Assembly (NCBI GenBank): GCA_964057225.1
Contig: OZ059900.1
Coordinates: forward strand, 14,089,638-14,153,637
Source: Auanema rhodensis
Taxonomy: Eukaryota; Nematoda; Chromadorea; Rhabditida; Rhabditidae
DNA length: 64,000 nucleotides
Direction of reading: 5' to 3'
The notes beneath the pieces are model-generated. The model was not told where the DNA came from, did not search any database, and saw only the letters and a list, made by a program, of their open reading frames with translations. A program made the position numbers and the translations under genes. Shown here piece after piece: positions 49,901-62,125 of the stretch (position 1 is its first letter; each line of letters begins with the position of its first letter).

Positions 49901-50578
49901 ATCAGCATGGTAGAATGCCAACCTATTTATTTAATATCTGAGGTAAATTGTATAATAATATTGTGTACAACATTTAAGAAAAACCATTAATCATATTGTT
50001 GAACATGTTTAGACTACGTTCCGTTGGCAAGTTTCACAAAAAATTAATCTAAGAGAAGCACAATTGGCTTTTGCATCAGCTGTAAATGTTCCAGAATACC
50101 AAGTAGCAATTACTTTAAGTAATAACTCAAAGTTTGTTTCCAGGTTGAAGTTGATTATACAAGAAAAACATTACAAGGAAATTGTGTTATATATAATATT
50201 AAACTACTTGGTAGGCTAAATTTAATATAATTCTATAATTCTATGACATTAATCAATTTCAATTTGAAGCTATCTAGTAATTGTAATAATTACTAGATGG
50301 CTTCTATTCAAAAACGAAATTGTGCCGTTTTCAATTTTAGTTTAAACTAATTTTTAGCTGATGATGGTTTAACCGCTCAAGTACAAGAAAGTTTTGATGT
50401 CGAACAGAATCATTTTATCAAAGGCCGTCCAGAAGAATGCAACATGGGTGATTTTTCATTATATAATATATCTAATTCTTTATCGATTACTTCGTTGTCA
50501 TCACCTCGTTTATTGATGAATAATGAGTATTATATTTTATATTTTATAATAATTTTATTGAACATTTTTATGATCTGA
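46902..50578 (+). CDS. Large extracellular protein with degenerate Cu/Zn-SOD-like repeats (Rsod-like)
   Basis: The signal peptide (MLHFSRLIPILSILSLSIAD) is followed by several related beta-rich modules. Each resembles part of a Cu/Zn-SOD fold: VVSFDIQFSQNDDVKWALHM with HGHTIVLSS and VLACATII; VHVNYKLHISEVPNNYSLYN with SKVIACVPLEDVE; and SGVMSWFDIRTIRSAIIDLQ with MSITSGHPCGEQNIGP. A C-terminal module contains REAQLAFASAVNVPEYQVAI and GNCVIYNIKLL. The His ligands for Cu and Zn are largely missing, so it is unlikely to be enzymatically active. The C-terminus is a hydrophobic tail (YYILYFIIILLNIFMI) compatible with a GPI signal or TM anchor. About 15 exons, with some borders approximate. The SOD relation is my reading of the ACV/ACA, HGH and GHPCG patterns and needs a profile search. 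Confidence 0.6.
50254..50322. repeat. Imperfect inverted repeat/hairpin in an intron
   Basis: A 17-nt arm (50266-50282, GAAGCTATCTAGTAATT) pairs with 50288-50304 (AATTACTAGATGGCTTC) with one mismatch across a 5-nt loop. The outer CAATTTC/GAAATTG blocks extend the stem with bulges. It lies in the intron before the last exons of the SOD-like gene. It could be a small MITE remnant or a structured RNA. Confidence 0.6.
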
Positions 50579-51060
50579 CAAGGTTTTCATGCATTATTGA
50601 AACTATTTACTCTTTAATTTTTTTCAAAATTTTGAAAGAATAAACTATGATATTTTCGTATTTTTTACTATCAGAACTTGAAAAAACAATTAGTTTTTTA
50701 AAACCATTTATTGTGAAAGTCGTCTTATTTCTGCAAGAAAAAAATTATTAATATGAATTCGCAGAAAAGTATCACATGAGTTTACATTATCCATGACATG
50801 AACACTATTCGTTACTAGGTAACCGACATATAGTGGTCATTTAGGTCGATGATCGCACGCTTTACGCGACTAGCTCATGCTCATTCACACGCACAGCAGC
50901 TGTCACCTAGTTTGCCTAAAACCAAATAGGAGGCATTAATATAGATTCGAATTTGATGTAAATCTAGTATTGTTATATTAAAAATTTGAAATAAAATGAT
51001 TTTTCTTTGTTTTCACTGTAATCCTGATAATGTAAACAAACTTTTTAATTTAATACAGGT
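50579..51060. other. Intergenic region with a GC-richer promoter-like patch
   Basis: About 480 bp. A patch at 50815-50925 is clearly less AT-rich, with several CpGs (CGCACGCTTTACGCGACTAG) and a GGTCATTTAGGTC direct-repeat-like word. It is a plausible promoter for the lectin gene that starts after ATACAGGT at 51053-51060. Confidence 0.45.
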
Positions 51061-53153
51061 ATGACGAGATGCTATTGTGAAAGAATAATAGTTGTTTCAC
51101 TGTTGTTCTTCCTTTCAGTAGTACAAAATGATCAGACTGTTGAAAATAATATGTGCTCAGGCGGTAAGTGATTGAGCTTGATCATCTTTATTTTTATTTT
51201 TAAAAATTGATAATAATATTCAACTTTTAGCTGAAATTACGTATGAAGCTACAAATGCTATTCAAAAACTAACTACACCAAATTATAATTTCGGCTTTTT
51301 GCCAAATAATTCAACATGCTCCATCATAATAAGAGCACCAGAAAATTCATCAGTTTGGATTAAAATAGAGCAGCTATCCATGGAACCACAACTATTCGAT
51401 CAATGCTCGGATTTCATTAAAATTATAAATAGTTTGCTCTACATCATACATTTAGCGTATTTACATATTTTCTTCAGCTTCATCGAAAACACCTCAAAAA
51501 GAAGACACCTTGGCAGTGTTGTGTGGTGCTGTAAACAATCGTCAAGTATTTTTTGTTTTCTTTCGATTTTGTTTATTTTTAAATTCAGTTTGTTTCGACA
51601 ACTAATGTTTTAAGATTAGACATATTATCAGATATGCTAATTGAAAGCAAAGGAGCAGAAATTTCATATAGAGCTTTAGGTACCAAACTACACATATGGT
51701 ATATCAATTTTATTTACAGAAAATAAGAAATGTGAAGATGGTTGGCATGAATTTAAGATGAAATGTTTTTTTTTATCCGAAGAAAATAAAGAATTATCTT
51801 GGGTTGAAGCTCAAGTTTGCAAATTCTTAACTATTCAAGAACAACTATTTTCTAAATTACAGAGAGCATGTGTAGAGCAACAATCAAATCTAGCTTCAAT
51901 TTCGCAATATACTGTGTATGAGGAAACATTAAGTGAGAATATAAAATAACATTTTTGTTATTATCTTTACTAACAGATTGGCTAACTGAAGTGAATGCTA
52001 GTAAAACTTTATGGATTGGGATGCATGACGCTGTACAAGAAGGTGTTTTTGTTTCCATGAGTGGCAATCATGATTTTCCTTTCAATTGGGGGTATTCAAA
52101 CTAACATTATCAGTTACATTCAATCGTTATTTAGTTCACCAAATAGTCTTCATAATAGTGATGTAAAAGATTGCTTATATCTAGATTCTCCCTTACATAA
52201 TAGAACTGATGGGGATATGTTTCGTTTAGATGATTGTAGGAAAAAACGAGCGTTTTTATGTGAAAAATCAAAAGGTGATCCTCAAAGTGTTGTTAAATTT
52301 AATCTCTTTTCTCTCAGATGGAAAAACATGGACAGCTCCAGATCAGGAAGACATTGTTCGAAATGGAGCCCAGTCTTGGAGTCTTGACCTAGCATTCTGG
52401 CTTTTATTTGCTTTAATACTTCTTCTCATAGCACTCATGTGTATTGCATGTGGATATGGTAAATTCTAATGTAATTGGCAAATTTATCTTTATTCTAGCA
52501 ATAACGCAAAAACAACGTCAAGCAAGAGTAAGTGCATTAGAAGGTCAGGGTAACCAAGCCCCAGCAAATACAATGTCAACAACTCCATCAGATCGTATTC
52601 AAATATGCTTTTTTATCTAGATTATTTCTTTGTTCTAGAACGTGCCGTTCGTCATCAACCAGAACGAAGTGATACAATTCAAGAAACTGTAACTGAAGTA
52701 CAAGATTTGATTGAAGTTCATTCAAGTTCACTTTACATCACTCACTACTTTTTGTAAATGTTTTTTTCAGATGATCATAAAATAAAAACGGAAGAGATAC
52801 TTGACAAAAATATGAGAAATGTAGAAAGCGAAAAACATCCGCTTGAAATTAAAAGTACTGGAAACGATTCTTTTCCTCTACATCAAGAATCTCCGAACCA
52901 AATTATTTATATTCGTGGAAAAGAGATTGCTGGCAATTATCAGGCAGGCACTAACAGTCGGGAAAGAACTTCGAATACATTTAACACTAGGTATGCTGTT
53001 TAATCGTTTAACAATATCGGATAAAATTTCAGAGATGAAAGTTTTTTGAAATCGAAAAAGGCTGCTGAGCTGTTTGGTCGTCCAAAAATGAATGTATTGG
53101 ATAACGTGTCGGCCATATCGTTAGACGAATTTTGGAGTAATAAGCCTATGTAA
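51061..53153 (+). CDS. CUB + C-type lectin domain single-pass membrane protein
   Basis: Type I membrane protein. The signal peptide (CERIIVVSLLFFLSVVQ) leads into a CUB-like domain (ITYEATNAIQKLTTPNYNFG, NNSTCSIIIRAPENSSVWIK). A C-type lectin domain begins KKCEDGWHEFKMKCFFLSEE and continues with RACVEQQSNLASISQ, KTLWIGMHDAVQ and DCRKKRAFLCE at its end. The usual Ca2+-binding EPN/QPD and WND motifs are not evident, so sugar binding is doubtful. A TM helix (LAFWLLFALILLLIALMCIA) precedes a long polar cytosolic tail with Ser/Thr-rich and acidic stretches, ending SLDEFWSNKPM. C. elegans clec genes with CUB+CTLD+TM are the closest type. About ten exons; the start follows ATACAG by two bases. Confidence 0.82.
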
Positions 53154-53630
53154 TCGAATCAATTTCATTATCTTATAATTATTTGCTTAGCATAGTACGA
53201 TTCAATATTTTCTAGTTAACAAAGTCTCTGTTAATTTATATTTCTCAAATTGATAGTTAATAATTTTATTCTTCTTGCGAGTAATTAAGAAAATTGAAAA
53301 TTATTCCGCAACTACTGAAGGTTTGAACGTTTTAATCATCTATAACATCAAGATCATTTTAATATGAATCAAAAGACATTAAAACTATATTTCTTTTCTT
53401 AATATTGTTTGATATTGAAAGTCTTCAAACATAATAATGAAATGTTATTTAATGAAAACGTTTTCAACAATTATATTAATAGTTAGCGAAGCCATTTGTT
53501 TATCATCTTTATAAATCTCCTTAGATGACTAATTTATTTTTATTTAAAGATTGATGTAAAACAACTTAGATTAATAATTTTTATAGTTTTTTCAAACAAT
53601 AAACAAGAAGATTCACAAAAAAATAAGTAA
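53154..53630. other. Convergent 3' intergenic region
   Basis: About 475 bp of AT-rich DNA between the stop codons of the lectin (+) and the dehydrogenase (-). No gene seen. Confidence 0.5.
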
Positions 53631-54866
53631 TTAGTTTTCTTTTTTTTTATCTTGCTGATTTTCTTGATATTGTGCAACCCGACGCTTGTGAATACCCAAC
53701 ATGATCAGAGGAACATAGAAAAATTTGAAAACGGAAAAAGAAAGTAGAGTTCCAAGTGCAATCTGAAAGGTAAAACTTATTCTTCCCAATTATGCAATTT
53801 AATAATACCTGAACATCGTGCTGGAAACAACCAGTTATAATACACCATCTACCTATTGCTCGAACTGCTTGTTTAGCATAATTTTCAGGTGTTACGACAA
53901 AAATATTATTTGCTTCATTTTCCTCATAAGAAGCAACTTTTGTAGCTACTAGCATTGGAATCAGACATTGAATTTTCACATTAGTGTTTTTAAATTCGTC
54001 ATACAAAGCGTCCGAGAAGAAGGATAATGCAGCTTTGCTTGCAGGGTAACTACTAATGTATGGCAGAGGACGCCAGCCCTGCAACAATTTTTTTTCTCAA
54101 ATTCAAGTTTTTAATCACCAACCGTCACTGATGAGACATTGACAACAACTCCCTCATTTCTCTCAATCATGCCAGGCAGAATGAGTTCCAGCATCTAAAA
54201 ATATCACAGAAATTATTTTAACTTTTCAATTTTTTACCTTCGTATGCGACATCAGATTAACCTGGAATATTTTAGATGCTAAATTAGCTTCGTTTTCGAT
54301 GAAGTTGCCAACTTTAGTTGGAGCAATGCCAGCGCAATTCACTGAAATTACTTTTTATATTTTTTATTTCTGGCGGTAAGATTACATAATATTCCAACTT
54401 TTATAGTTGAAAGTTCGCTGGGGAGAGTACTGAAATCAATTGATTCGAAATTAAAAACAGCTGTCCTAATTTCGGCATTGTATCTCTCTTCTTAAAAAAG
54501 TTGAAAATTATTACAATAAATAAACAGATGATTTATACCCAATTCCTTTTTAACTTTTTCCAGCTTTTCAGAGTTTCTTCCAATTAGGTAAAATTTCCGC
54601 ATACCACGTTCTTTTGCAAGCTCCTCAATGTATGCTCGTCCAATACCATCAGTTCCTCCAGATACCACTGTTAAAATAATTGGTTAACTCATATATACAT
54701 TTCCACAAATACCTGTCCATGAATCTTTCAGATGATCCAAGCTATATATAGGCATCAAACAATGCACACATACAGATTTTACTATTATAAATAAAAATTT
54801 CAAAAGACGCACAACTGCATAAGACAAAATACAGAAGTAAAACCAATCAAATAGCCACACGAACAT
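53631..54866 (-). CDS. HSD17B12/3-like short-chain dehydrogenase (very-long-chain 3-oxoacyl-CoA reductase type)
   Basis: SDR-family NADPH-dependent oxidoreductase anchored in the ER. An N-terminal hydrophobic segment ([19 protein letters not shown]) precedes the Rossmann fold. The cofactor motif is [20 protein letters not shown] (TGxxxGIG type, with Ser-Gly-Gly-Thr). The NAG-type motif reads CNCAG, and [20 protein letters not shown] carries the catalytic Ser, with YPASK supplying Tyr and Lys. Downstream are [18 protein letters not shown] and a C-terminal hydrophobic stretch ending in a Lys/Gln-rich tail (NQQDKKKEN). This fits the HSD17B12/LET-767/stdh group acting in fatty-acid elongation or steroid metabolism; the substrate cannot be told from sequence. 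About seven exons. A TTTCAG acceptor lies four bases before the ATG. Confidence 0.88.
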
Positions 54867-55986
54867 AGTCCTGAAAGCTTTAAAATTTTTTAAAAATAGT
54901 TCGTTTAAACACTTCTTTTAAAAATCAAACGTTTTTAACACTGAAAATAAAAGAACGATAAAAATGAACGAATGAATAAAAACATATAAATTACAAATAA
55001 CATTAAAAAGACATGTTATCTTTTTTAAAAATCTTTAACTTTTGCAATGCAATATAAAAAATGTTCTATATTTTTAATGTAAACGACTATTATTACTATC
55101 TAATTGTACCCTAGTGATCTACACGATGATAACAATGTTGAAAATAGTCATTTCTTGCGTTACTCATCAAAACAAGACAACTGAGGTTGAATGGAAAATT
55201 TAATTTGAGATACGAACACTTGTTGCAACACGAAATCAATACAAAATGGTTACACAGAGTTTTGACAAAAATGGATGTAGCAATTCATGACCTTGAGATG
55301 AGGTAGTAGTAAAGCGAAGGTCATTACACCCCAGGGACAACCTTGATACAATTTTTATATGGAATATGGTCTTGACCTAGCGATATAATTTATAACATGA
55401 GTTAATTCACTAAAGTCAGGGAAAGATAAGAAAAAAAGGTATTATCAATTACGAAAACAACCAGTAAATATACATAAAATTGCAATTCAAGATTAGTTGA
55501 AAAACCTACGAAAATCTTATATCTGTTTATGGCAATTTGATAAATGCATTTATCGTTTCAGTGAAGTTATATTGATTTCAAAAACATAGGATTCCGGATT
55601 TTGATCAAAAGTGTAATATCTAAATTAACTAATTAATACATAAGGCAAATTCATTCACAAAGGTTAGTTTTTTTTTTCATATTCCATAACTTATAGTGTA
55701 TGTTATTTACAAAATAACCGGCAAAATATAAAAAATAACAGTTTTGAATTACAGTATACAATCAATAAATAACTCACTTTATTATTAATTTAGAGTTATA
55801 TTATGATTATATGAAATCTTCAAGATTCAAACGCAATTTTGTGATAATTTAATTTTTGAAAGCTTTAAAAAGTTCATATGTTAAAAAATATTTTTATTCT
55901 TTGCATTTTAGCGTGTTTGAACATTTTTTGAGAACTTTATCAATATGTTCTAGGAGTTTTAATTAGTTCTAAAAAAATTAGTACTC
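54867..55986. other. Divergent intergenic region, dehydrogenase / TSC-22
   Basis: About 1.1 kb carrying both promoters. A less AT-rich segment around 55250-55350 contains no credible exon. Confidence 0.45.
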
Positions 55987-57140
55987 ATGGACAATGGGTC
56001 GACAACAAGCGGTAATGATTCAGCTTCAGAGAGATGTGACAGTGGACTTACAAAAAGTTTATCACCTGACCAACGTTCTTCTCCGGAATCACCGATATCG
56101 AAAGTAATAGAAGTTTAGAAGTAGATTTATAAATCTCAAAATATTTTTGTAGAAACAATCACGCTTTCTAGTTACTCATGTATCAAACCATCAACATAAT
56201 CTAGGTCGGCATCCGAACGTTCCAAAAGTTCAGAATACACTTTTAAACCTGGTGAGTTAGTGCAAGGTTTTGTATGTTATCTCTAAACTTTTGTCCAATT
56301 CGAATAAATTTGATTGGGTCTTTATCATATTTCAGAAAACACCAGATCAACGATCTTCTCCTGAATCACCTGTGTCAAAAGTACTTTTCAACAATTTAAA
56401 GAATATTTTTATTTTATTCTAGAAAAATTCAAGGTTTCTTGTTACTCGTGTTCTAAATCATCAGCAAGTTCAACCTAAACATTCACCTTCTACAAAAATT
56501 CATGAAACACCACACGCACAGGTTTTTTTCATTTTACACCTTTTGTCTCATTTTTATTTTCCGAAAAGAAGTTAATCATTATAACTTTAATAACATAATT
56601 ATAGAAACCTATCGACAAAAAAAGTAGATTTATCGTTACACCAGCACGAGAAAATATAGGTCAACCCAAAGCGGAAAGCTCAATAAAGGTAATAACAATA
56701 CATCAAATTTATAGTTAATCCTTTTTGTTGTAGGTTTTATATATGGCAAACAATACACCAAGCAGTCCACAGAAACGTCCTTATGTTATGACTAAATCGT
56801 TCTGCTCTCGAGCACCCCCAAGTGCTCAAATTCACAACAAAATTGAGCAAGCTTTAGTAAGATATTTTAATCACATTTTGTAATTTATAACTTTACGATA
56901 TGTTATATTGTTTTTAAACTTTTCAGGATTTAGTGAAGTCTCATCTCACCTTAGCTGTTAGACAGGAAGTCGATACAATGAAAAAGACAATTTCACAACT
57001 AGAGATAAAAGCACGTTTCAATTATTTTCAATACTTATCATGTTTAAGGCTAATTTTTTCAGGTTGCATCATTGGAGGCAGAAAATAAAATGCTCAGACA
57101 ACATGCAGATGTATTACAATCTATAATTCGGCGTTGCTAG
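55987..57140 (+). CDS. tsct-1: TSC-22/bunched-family leucine zipper protein
   Basis: The C-terminal TSC box and leucine zipper are clear: DLVKSHLTLAVRQEVDTMKK followed by ISQLEIK and VASLEAENKMLRQHADVL, ending SIIRRC. This is the homo/heterodimerising domain of TSC22D/bunched/GILZ proteins, regulators of growth and stress signalling. The N-terminal part is Ser/Pro/Gln rich and low-complexity, with a repeated module: RSSPESP(I/V)SK and SRFLVT or SRFIVT recur in consecutive exons, which suggests exon duplication. About eight exons. The last intron (57011-57062) has no in-phase GT donor. Alignment to the family demands a junction after AAA at 57010, where the bases are GC, so a GC-AG intron is proposed. 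The start follows non-coding AT-rich DNA. Confidence 0.85.
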
Positions 57141-57945
57141 ATTAAGGCAAAGATAAATGTGCCAATGCCAGATCGTACTGAATATCCCTCTGCTGTTCTA
57201 TACTTTGGCCGCTTAGTTTACTATGGGTTTTTGTACCGGTTTATGTATTTTATTTTTTCAACTTTCCAAAACTTTATGATGCAGTTTGTCTAGTCCGTGT
57301 ATGAAGTGATCTCTTCACGTTTCTTTGTGATGATAGCACTATACAGTAGTGCCAATTGTTCTTTATATTTTAATTCCGATAACACTATAAACATTGATTG
57401 ACTTGATGAAAATTTTTTATGAAACCTTGAACAAAAAAATTGCTTTAACGAGCAATCGCAGGGATTATCATTTTTGGAATATGGCTAAGAGCCTTGAAAA
57501 AAAGTTAAATGAAAGATTTGTGAAATTTCCGGTTTGAGGTATTCAATTTTCATGTCATAAAACAACATATTTTTTAGTTTTTATTTAAATCTAATTCGTT
57601 AAATAATATAATCTACATAGGTAACATTGAAAAAAAAAACGAAATACAATATTTATTGATAAAGACATACCCGTATAGAAATTGAATCATTCATAATAAA
57701 GCCACATATTCTTTCATTTCATACTGCAATGTATAGAATTATACAATGCAAGACATTCATATTAAAACAATATGCAACATTTCGAGAAATAACAATACTG
57801 ACCTGAGTTTGAGAGAAATGACTACTGATGCCGAGCATCATTATCAAGAAATAAAAAAATTAGATCAGAAAACAAAATCAGGAGATATTCGAAAACTAAT
57901 CATATGAAAACAATATACAACCCTAATCAAGTGAAAAAGAAAGCA
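57141..57945. other. Convergent 3' region, TSC-22 / SUZ12
   Basis: About 800 bp between convergent stop codons; likely holds a long 3'UTR of the zipper gene. It is less AT-rich at 57150-57320. No ORF or RNA gene can be supported. Confidence 0.45.
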
Positions 57946-60900
57946 TTATGCATAGTCATAATCTGGATCTGGTATAGCCGTAAAATTAATAGGAGTTAGT
58001 TTGTTAATAACTTTTGTTTCTGCTGGAAAACTAGCAAGAGCCTAAATATGATATAGTTAGCAGAAACAATATTAAATCCTATGTTTATGTTACCTTTTTC
58101 TCTTTTGTTAAGAAAAGACGTTGAGCATCTCTTGACTTAACAACTTTGGTTTCATTAAGAACAAAAAGAAACAACTGTAAAAACATTATTATACAAGTTG
58201 TACTTTTTTCTAACCTTCTTTTTCTCTTCAAAATTTTTTTCAATGGGATTGTTTTGATACAGTGGATTAAATTCAAGTCTCAGCTTCGTAGCCGGTCGTT
58301 TTCCACTTTCAGCTGAAATTTCGTTCCCATTCATTTTTGAATTACGATTTTTTTTCCCACAATCTAAGAATCTATCATGCATCCTAGATGCAAACCGCAT
58401 TAATCTTCTAGTTATACCAGATTTCGAATCTTCTATAGCCCGATAATTTTTTTTCTTCAAACTGAAAACTCTCGTAAAATATTTTAACTCAATATATGTT
58501 TTACCGGGCAAGTAAATCATATTGTAAACTGCCCGATATTATTCCTTTATCAACATTACTCGACAGATGAGAACAGTATTGATCTAATAGTTTTCGTTTA
58601 ACGAGACGGGGACCGTATTTTTTTATAAAAATCCGCTAAAATTGAACAATGCATGTTTTTGCGCCCTTTGTAGATCACCTACGTGTATCATATAATACCC
58701 TAATTGGATAAAAATTTTTCGTCCTAGAAGTAGTATGAACTGATTCCAGTACGACATATATTCTTTAGTTTGTTCATCAACATCCATAAAATCTAGTACT
58801 TGCTGAAACAAACTACCTTACAATTATAGTTTAACCTTTAGCTTAGAACTTCGTTAATATATCGAACAGTATCCTCGTATGCAGGTTGTGGTGTTTGATT
58901 TGGATGAATATCATCCTTTCCGTACGTTCTTAATGCCAATCCCGTTTGTGGGTGTATATATCTCGTGTAACTAAAGGATTTTATCGAAAAATCGTCAGTA
59001 CTTCATTTTGTCATGTCTCACACAGATTTTTGTTCGAAAATCATATCAGTAGATTTAAGTGAATGTGTAAAAATAGTTAAATCCATTCTCATCTGCTTTC
59101 TTAATGTACGTCCATGCCATCTACAAACAATTCGTATAAATTGTTCACAATTTCAAAGTTTGAACTTACGGAGTTACGAGAAAATATGGATACGGTTGGG
59201 TTGCCGTCTCTCCAACCGATACAGATCTCACTTCCATAACTTCATTGAAGTTCGGGTTGAGGCTGACATCAATTCTAGTTTCCATTTCAGAAGAATTCAA
59301 TTCCTGAAAAATGAAATAAATTCCAATTGGAAAAATTGATACAAGTACTTTAGGCATGCCAAATGTAAACGAGAGTCGTGGATAACTTAAATTATAGTGA
59401 AGCATAAGGAAAAATAATGTTGGATATTCTCTGAAAAAATACGATTATTCGAAGAAAATATTAATAAACAAAGTAACCTTTTACATATAATACAACAGTT
59501 TGGAGATTCAGTTTGAACGACTGTAACCCAGTTGGGTTTTTCCATTTTGTGAAGTTCAGTAATGCTAACTTTCTGAAACATTACTTTTGCCAATTTATAA
59601 CGAAAACGCACTAACTTCTGGATTTTTAAAAGACCTTGCTTGATCTGCGGTTAACTTTTTGGTTGTTTCAGCGCTCAATCCAATAATCCGATAACTAAAA
59701 TTTTAAAATTAAAAAATTGATCTAAGGTAGCATTCTTACTATAAAGCGTTGGGAAACTTAATAGGAAAAAGCCTATGCAGGATCGATCGAATATCTCTTC
59801 TGTTAAGAGCATCTCGGTTGTAATCTTAAAAGTTTGCTATATGAAAATAACTTAAAACACAACGTACAATCTTCCAGAATTTTTCTAGCATTTACATATT
59901 TACCTCGTTGATTAGGATATTTTCCAAGATAATCATCAATATTCATACGGATTGGGCCATTATCAGTTCGCAGACGCTTCGCTGATTTAGCTGAATGTAC
60001 ATTATAAAACCAATTTGGGATGAAAAATCAAACATTTTGTTTCTCTGATGACTGATGCTTTAATAATTCGTCGCCTTGACCGGCGAAGAGTAGGTTCAGC
60101 ACCATCTTCAGGTTCATCAACCTTTAAAATAGATTCAGCTGATTTCAACATTGAAGTCGATGCTGTCGAATATTCATCTACAGGACTAATACTGCCGCTA
60201 TCTGCCACATATTTTATATCCTCATTTCGATTTCCGCAAGTACAAGGTTGACCAGAATTTTGTGAACAATTTGGAGCACCACATGTTTCCATTGGAGATC
60301 TAAAAAATAAAGTATAGACAATTTTACAATGTAAGAAGGATACATTTTCATATCAGAAAACAAACCATCAACAGTAAGAATATTTCGACTCAGCATTAAT
60401 AAAATTACAGGATTTCTGTACGAACTCTAAAGTGGAATATTTATGAAATTCTTTAATGAACAAGACAAACTTTTTCCTTATATTCAATATTTTCAAAAAA
60501 TCCAGTTTCTTCCATTTGAAATTTAAGTTCTGTTTCTTCACTAAAATAAAGGAAAATATGGTGAAAATGGACGTTTCTTACATTAAAAGCATATTAAAGT
60601 TTCCAGTATAGTATTGTTTTGTATCTCTTTCAGGAAAATATATTTGACGGAATCCATAAAAACATTGCTGAACAGAATTATAAAAGTTTCTTTTATTAAT
60701 CTAAGTTCAATTACCTTAGCTGAAACATCTTCTTCAGGTTTCTTTTGTGGTGATTCTTCAGCTTCTGGTAAGGTTGTTGATAAAACTTTAACAACTATAC
60801 TGGCTCCTGCTATTCCTGCAGGCAAATTTCTTGGGTTCGGTATATCAATAACTTCATCTCCAGGGTCAGGAAAAATACGTGAAACTCTAGCTTCTGGGAT

Positions 60901-62125
60901 CATTTCCTTAATTTTTCTGATTAAAACTTATTAAACTGATTTTATTACAATAATGTGTGATCCATCGCTATTGAGATAAGCCATATAAAATTCAATAGTA
61001 GCAAAAACTCTTTTCACTTTTTTTTGAAATGACAAGTTCCTATAATTATCATAAAACAATATAAGCAGATATAGCATTTTTGAAAACCTTAGTTTGATAG
61101 ACCAATATAAAACTGCTTCAACTGCAACTTCTTCTTTCACTTTATGTGTATGAACTGATTCTTGATCTTGTGAGCTGCTTCTTAAAGAGCTTTCTCTTCT
61201 AGATCGCGTTTCATTTTCAGCCATCTCTAGATAATAATCCGGTTGCCGAGGAGGAACAGGCTTAAACGAAAAATTACTTTGAAAAAAAAATTAACTGACC
61301 ATGTTACGTATGGCTAAGTATTTTCTATATGCTCTATCATTTGCTGCTGCTTCCGGTCCTAATATATTTATTAGAGCTAACGTAGCGATACCAAATCCAA
61401 AGTCCAAGTCAGGAAAATGTTCTTGAATCTGAATGAATATAAATAATAACTAGAAAATTACAAAAAAAATTACATATAATTGAGTTTCCGGTAACTCCTT
61501 TAAAGTTGATACTATATCTTCTAGTCTAGCTTTTTTTGATGATACATTTAAACAGCGACTTGAACGTGGTTTATGCACAAATGCTAACGGTGGCTCATCC
61601 TGCCCAAGAACAAAGTCTTTTATGTTCTAAATATAAAAGTTATATATAATTAACTGATCAATCTAACTTTTCGACGACATTCAGTCATAAATAATAAATT
61701 CTTATTTAGATAAATAGGAGAATGCCCTCCACTGGCTCTATTACGAACAGATAAATATTTATAAACACGCAATGAAGCTAAAAATAGGCTATAAAAATAT
61801 TAAATTTGAATCTCACTAACCAAAAACTTGTTGACGATATTCAGTTTCCGAAAAAACGTTTGGTGATAAATCTTCCAACGGCTAAAATAAACATTTAAAT
61901 TAAAAAGAAAACAAAAATCTTACAGTTGGCGATTTAGCTTTTCTTTTTCTTATCATTCTTTTACTAGTTGCCACTTCTATAGATTCTGCAGGAGTATGAG
62001 ATTTGGGTCTAGGTATACAGACTGTATCATCAGCTTCTTCTTCCTGAGAAGAATTAATTATGCGTTTAATAAAGTAACCGTGTATGTACCGAAGATGACA
62101 GTTCTGTACGTTCCTCATTCCACAT
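57946..62125 (-). CDS. SUZ12-type Polycomb repressive complex 2 subunit (VEFS box)
   Basis: Large multi-exon nuclear protein aligning by eye with SUZ12 along its length. Near the N-terminus, SLRVYKYLSVRNR, then SPIYLNKNLLFMTECRRKNI, matches the human segment around IYRFLRTRN and HRTLTYM. Mid-protein is a degenerate zinc-finger region (ESPNCCIICKR then HYNLSYPRLSF) where the first Cys pair is kept but the second ligand His appears as Tyr. Next comes ETRIDVSLNPNFNEV. The C-terminal VEFS box reads DVDEQTKEYMSYWNQFILLL with RLVKRKLLDQYCSHL. SUZ12 scaffolds PRC2 and stimulates H3K27 methylation. Exon 1 (62125-62090) encodes MWNEERTELSSS, and exon 2 begins at 62043. A basic/acidic C-terminal extension follows VEFS and ends PDPDYDYA. 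C. elegans uses the very divergent MES-3 instead. Confidence 0.82.
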
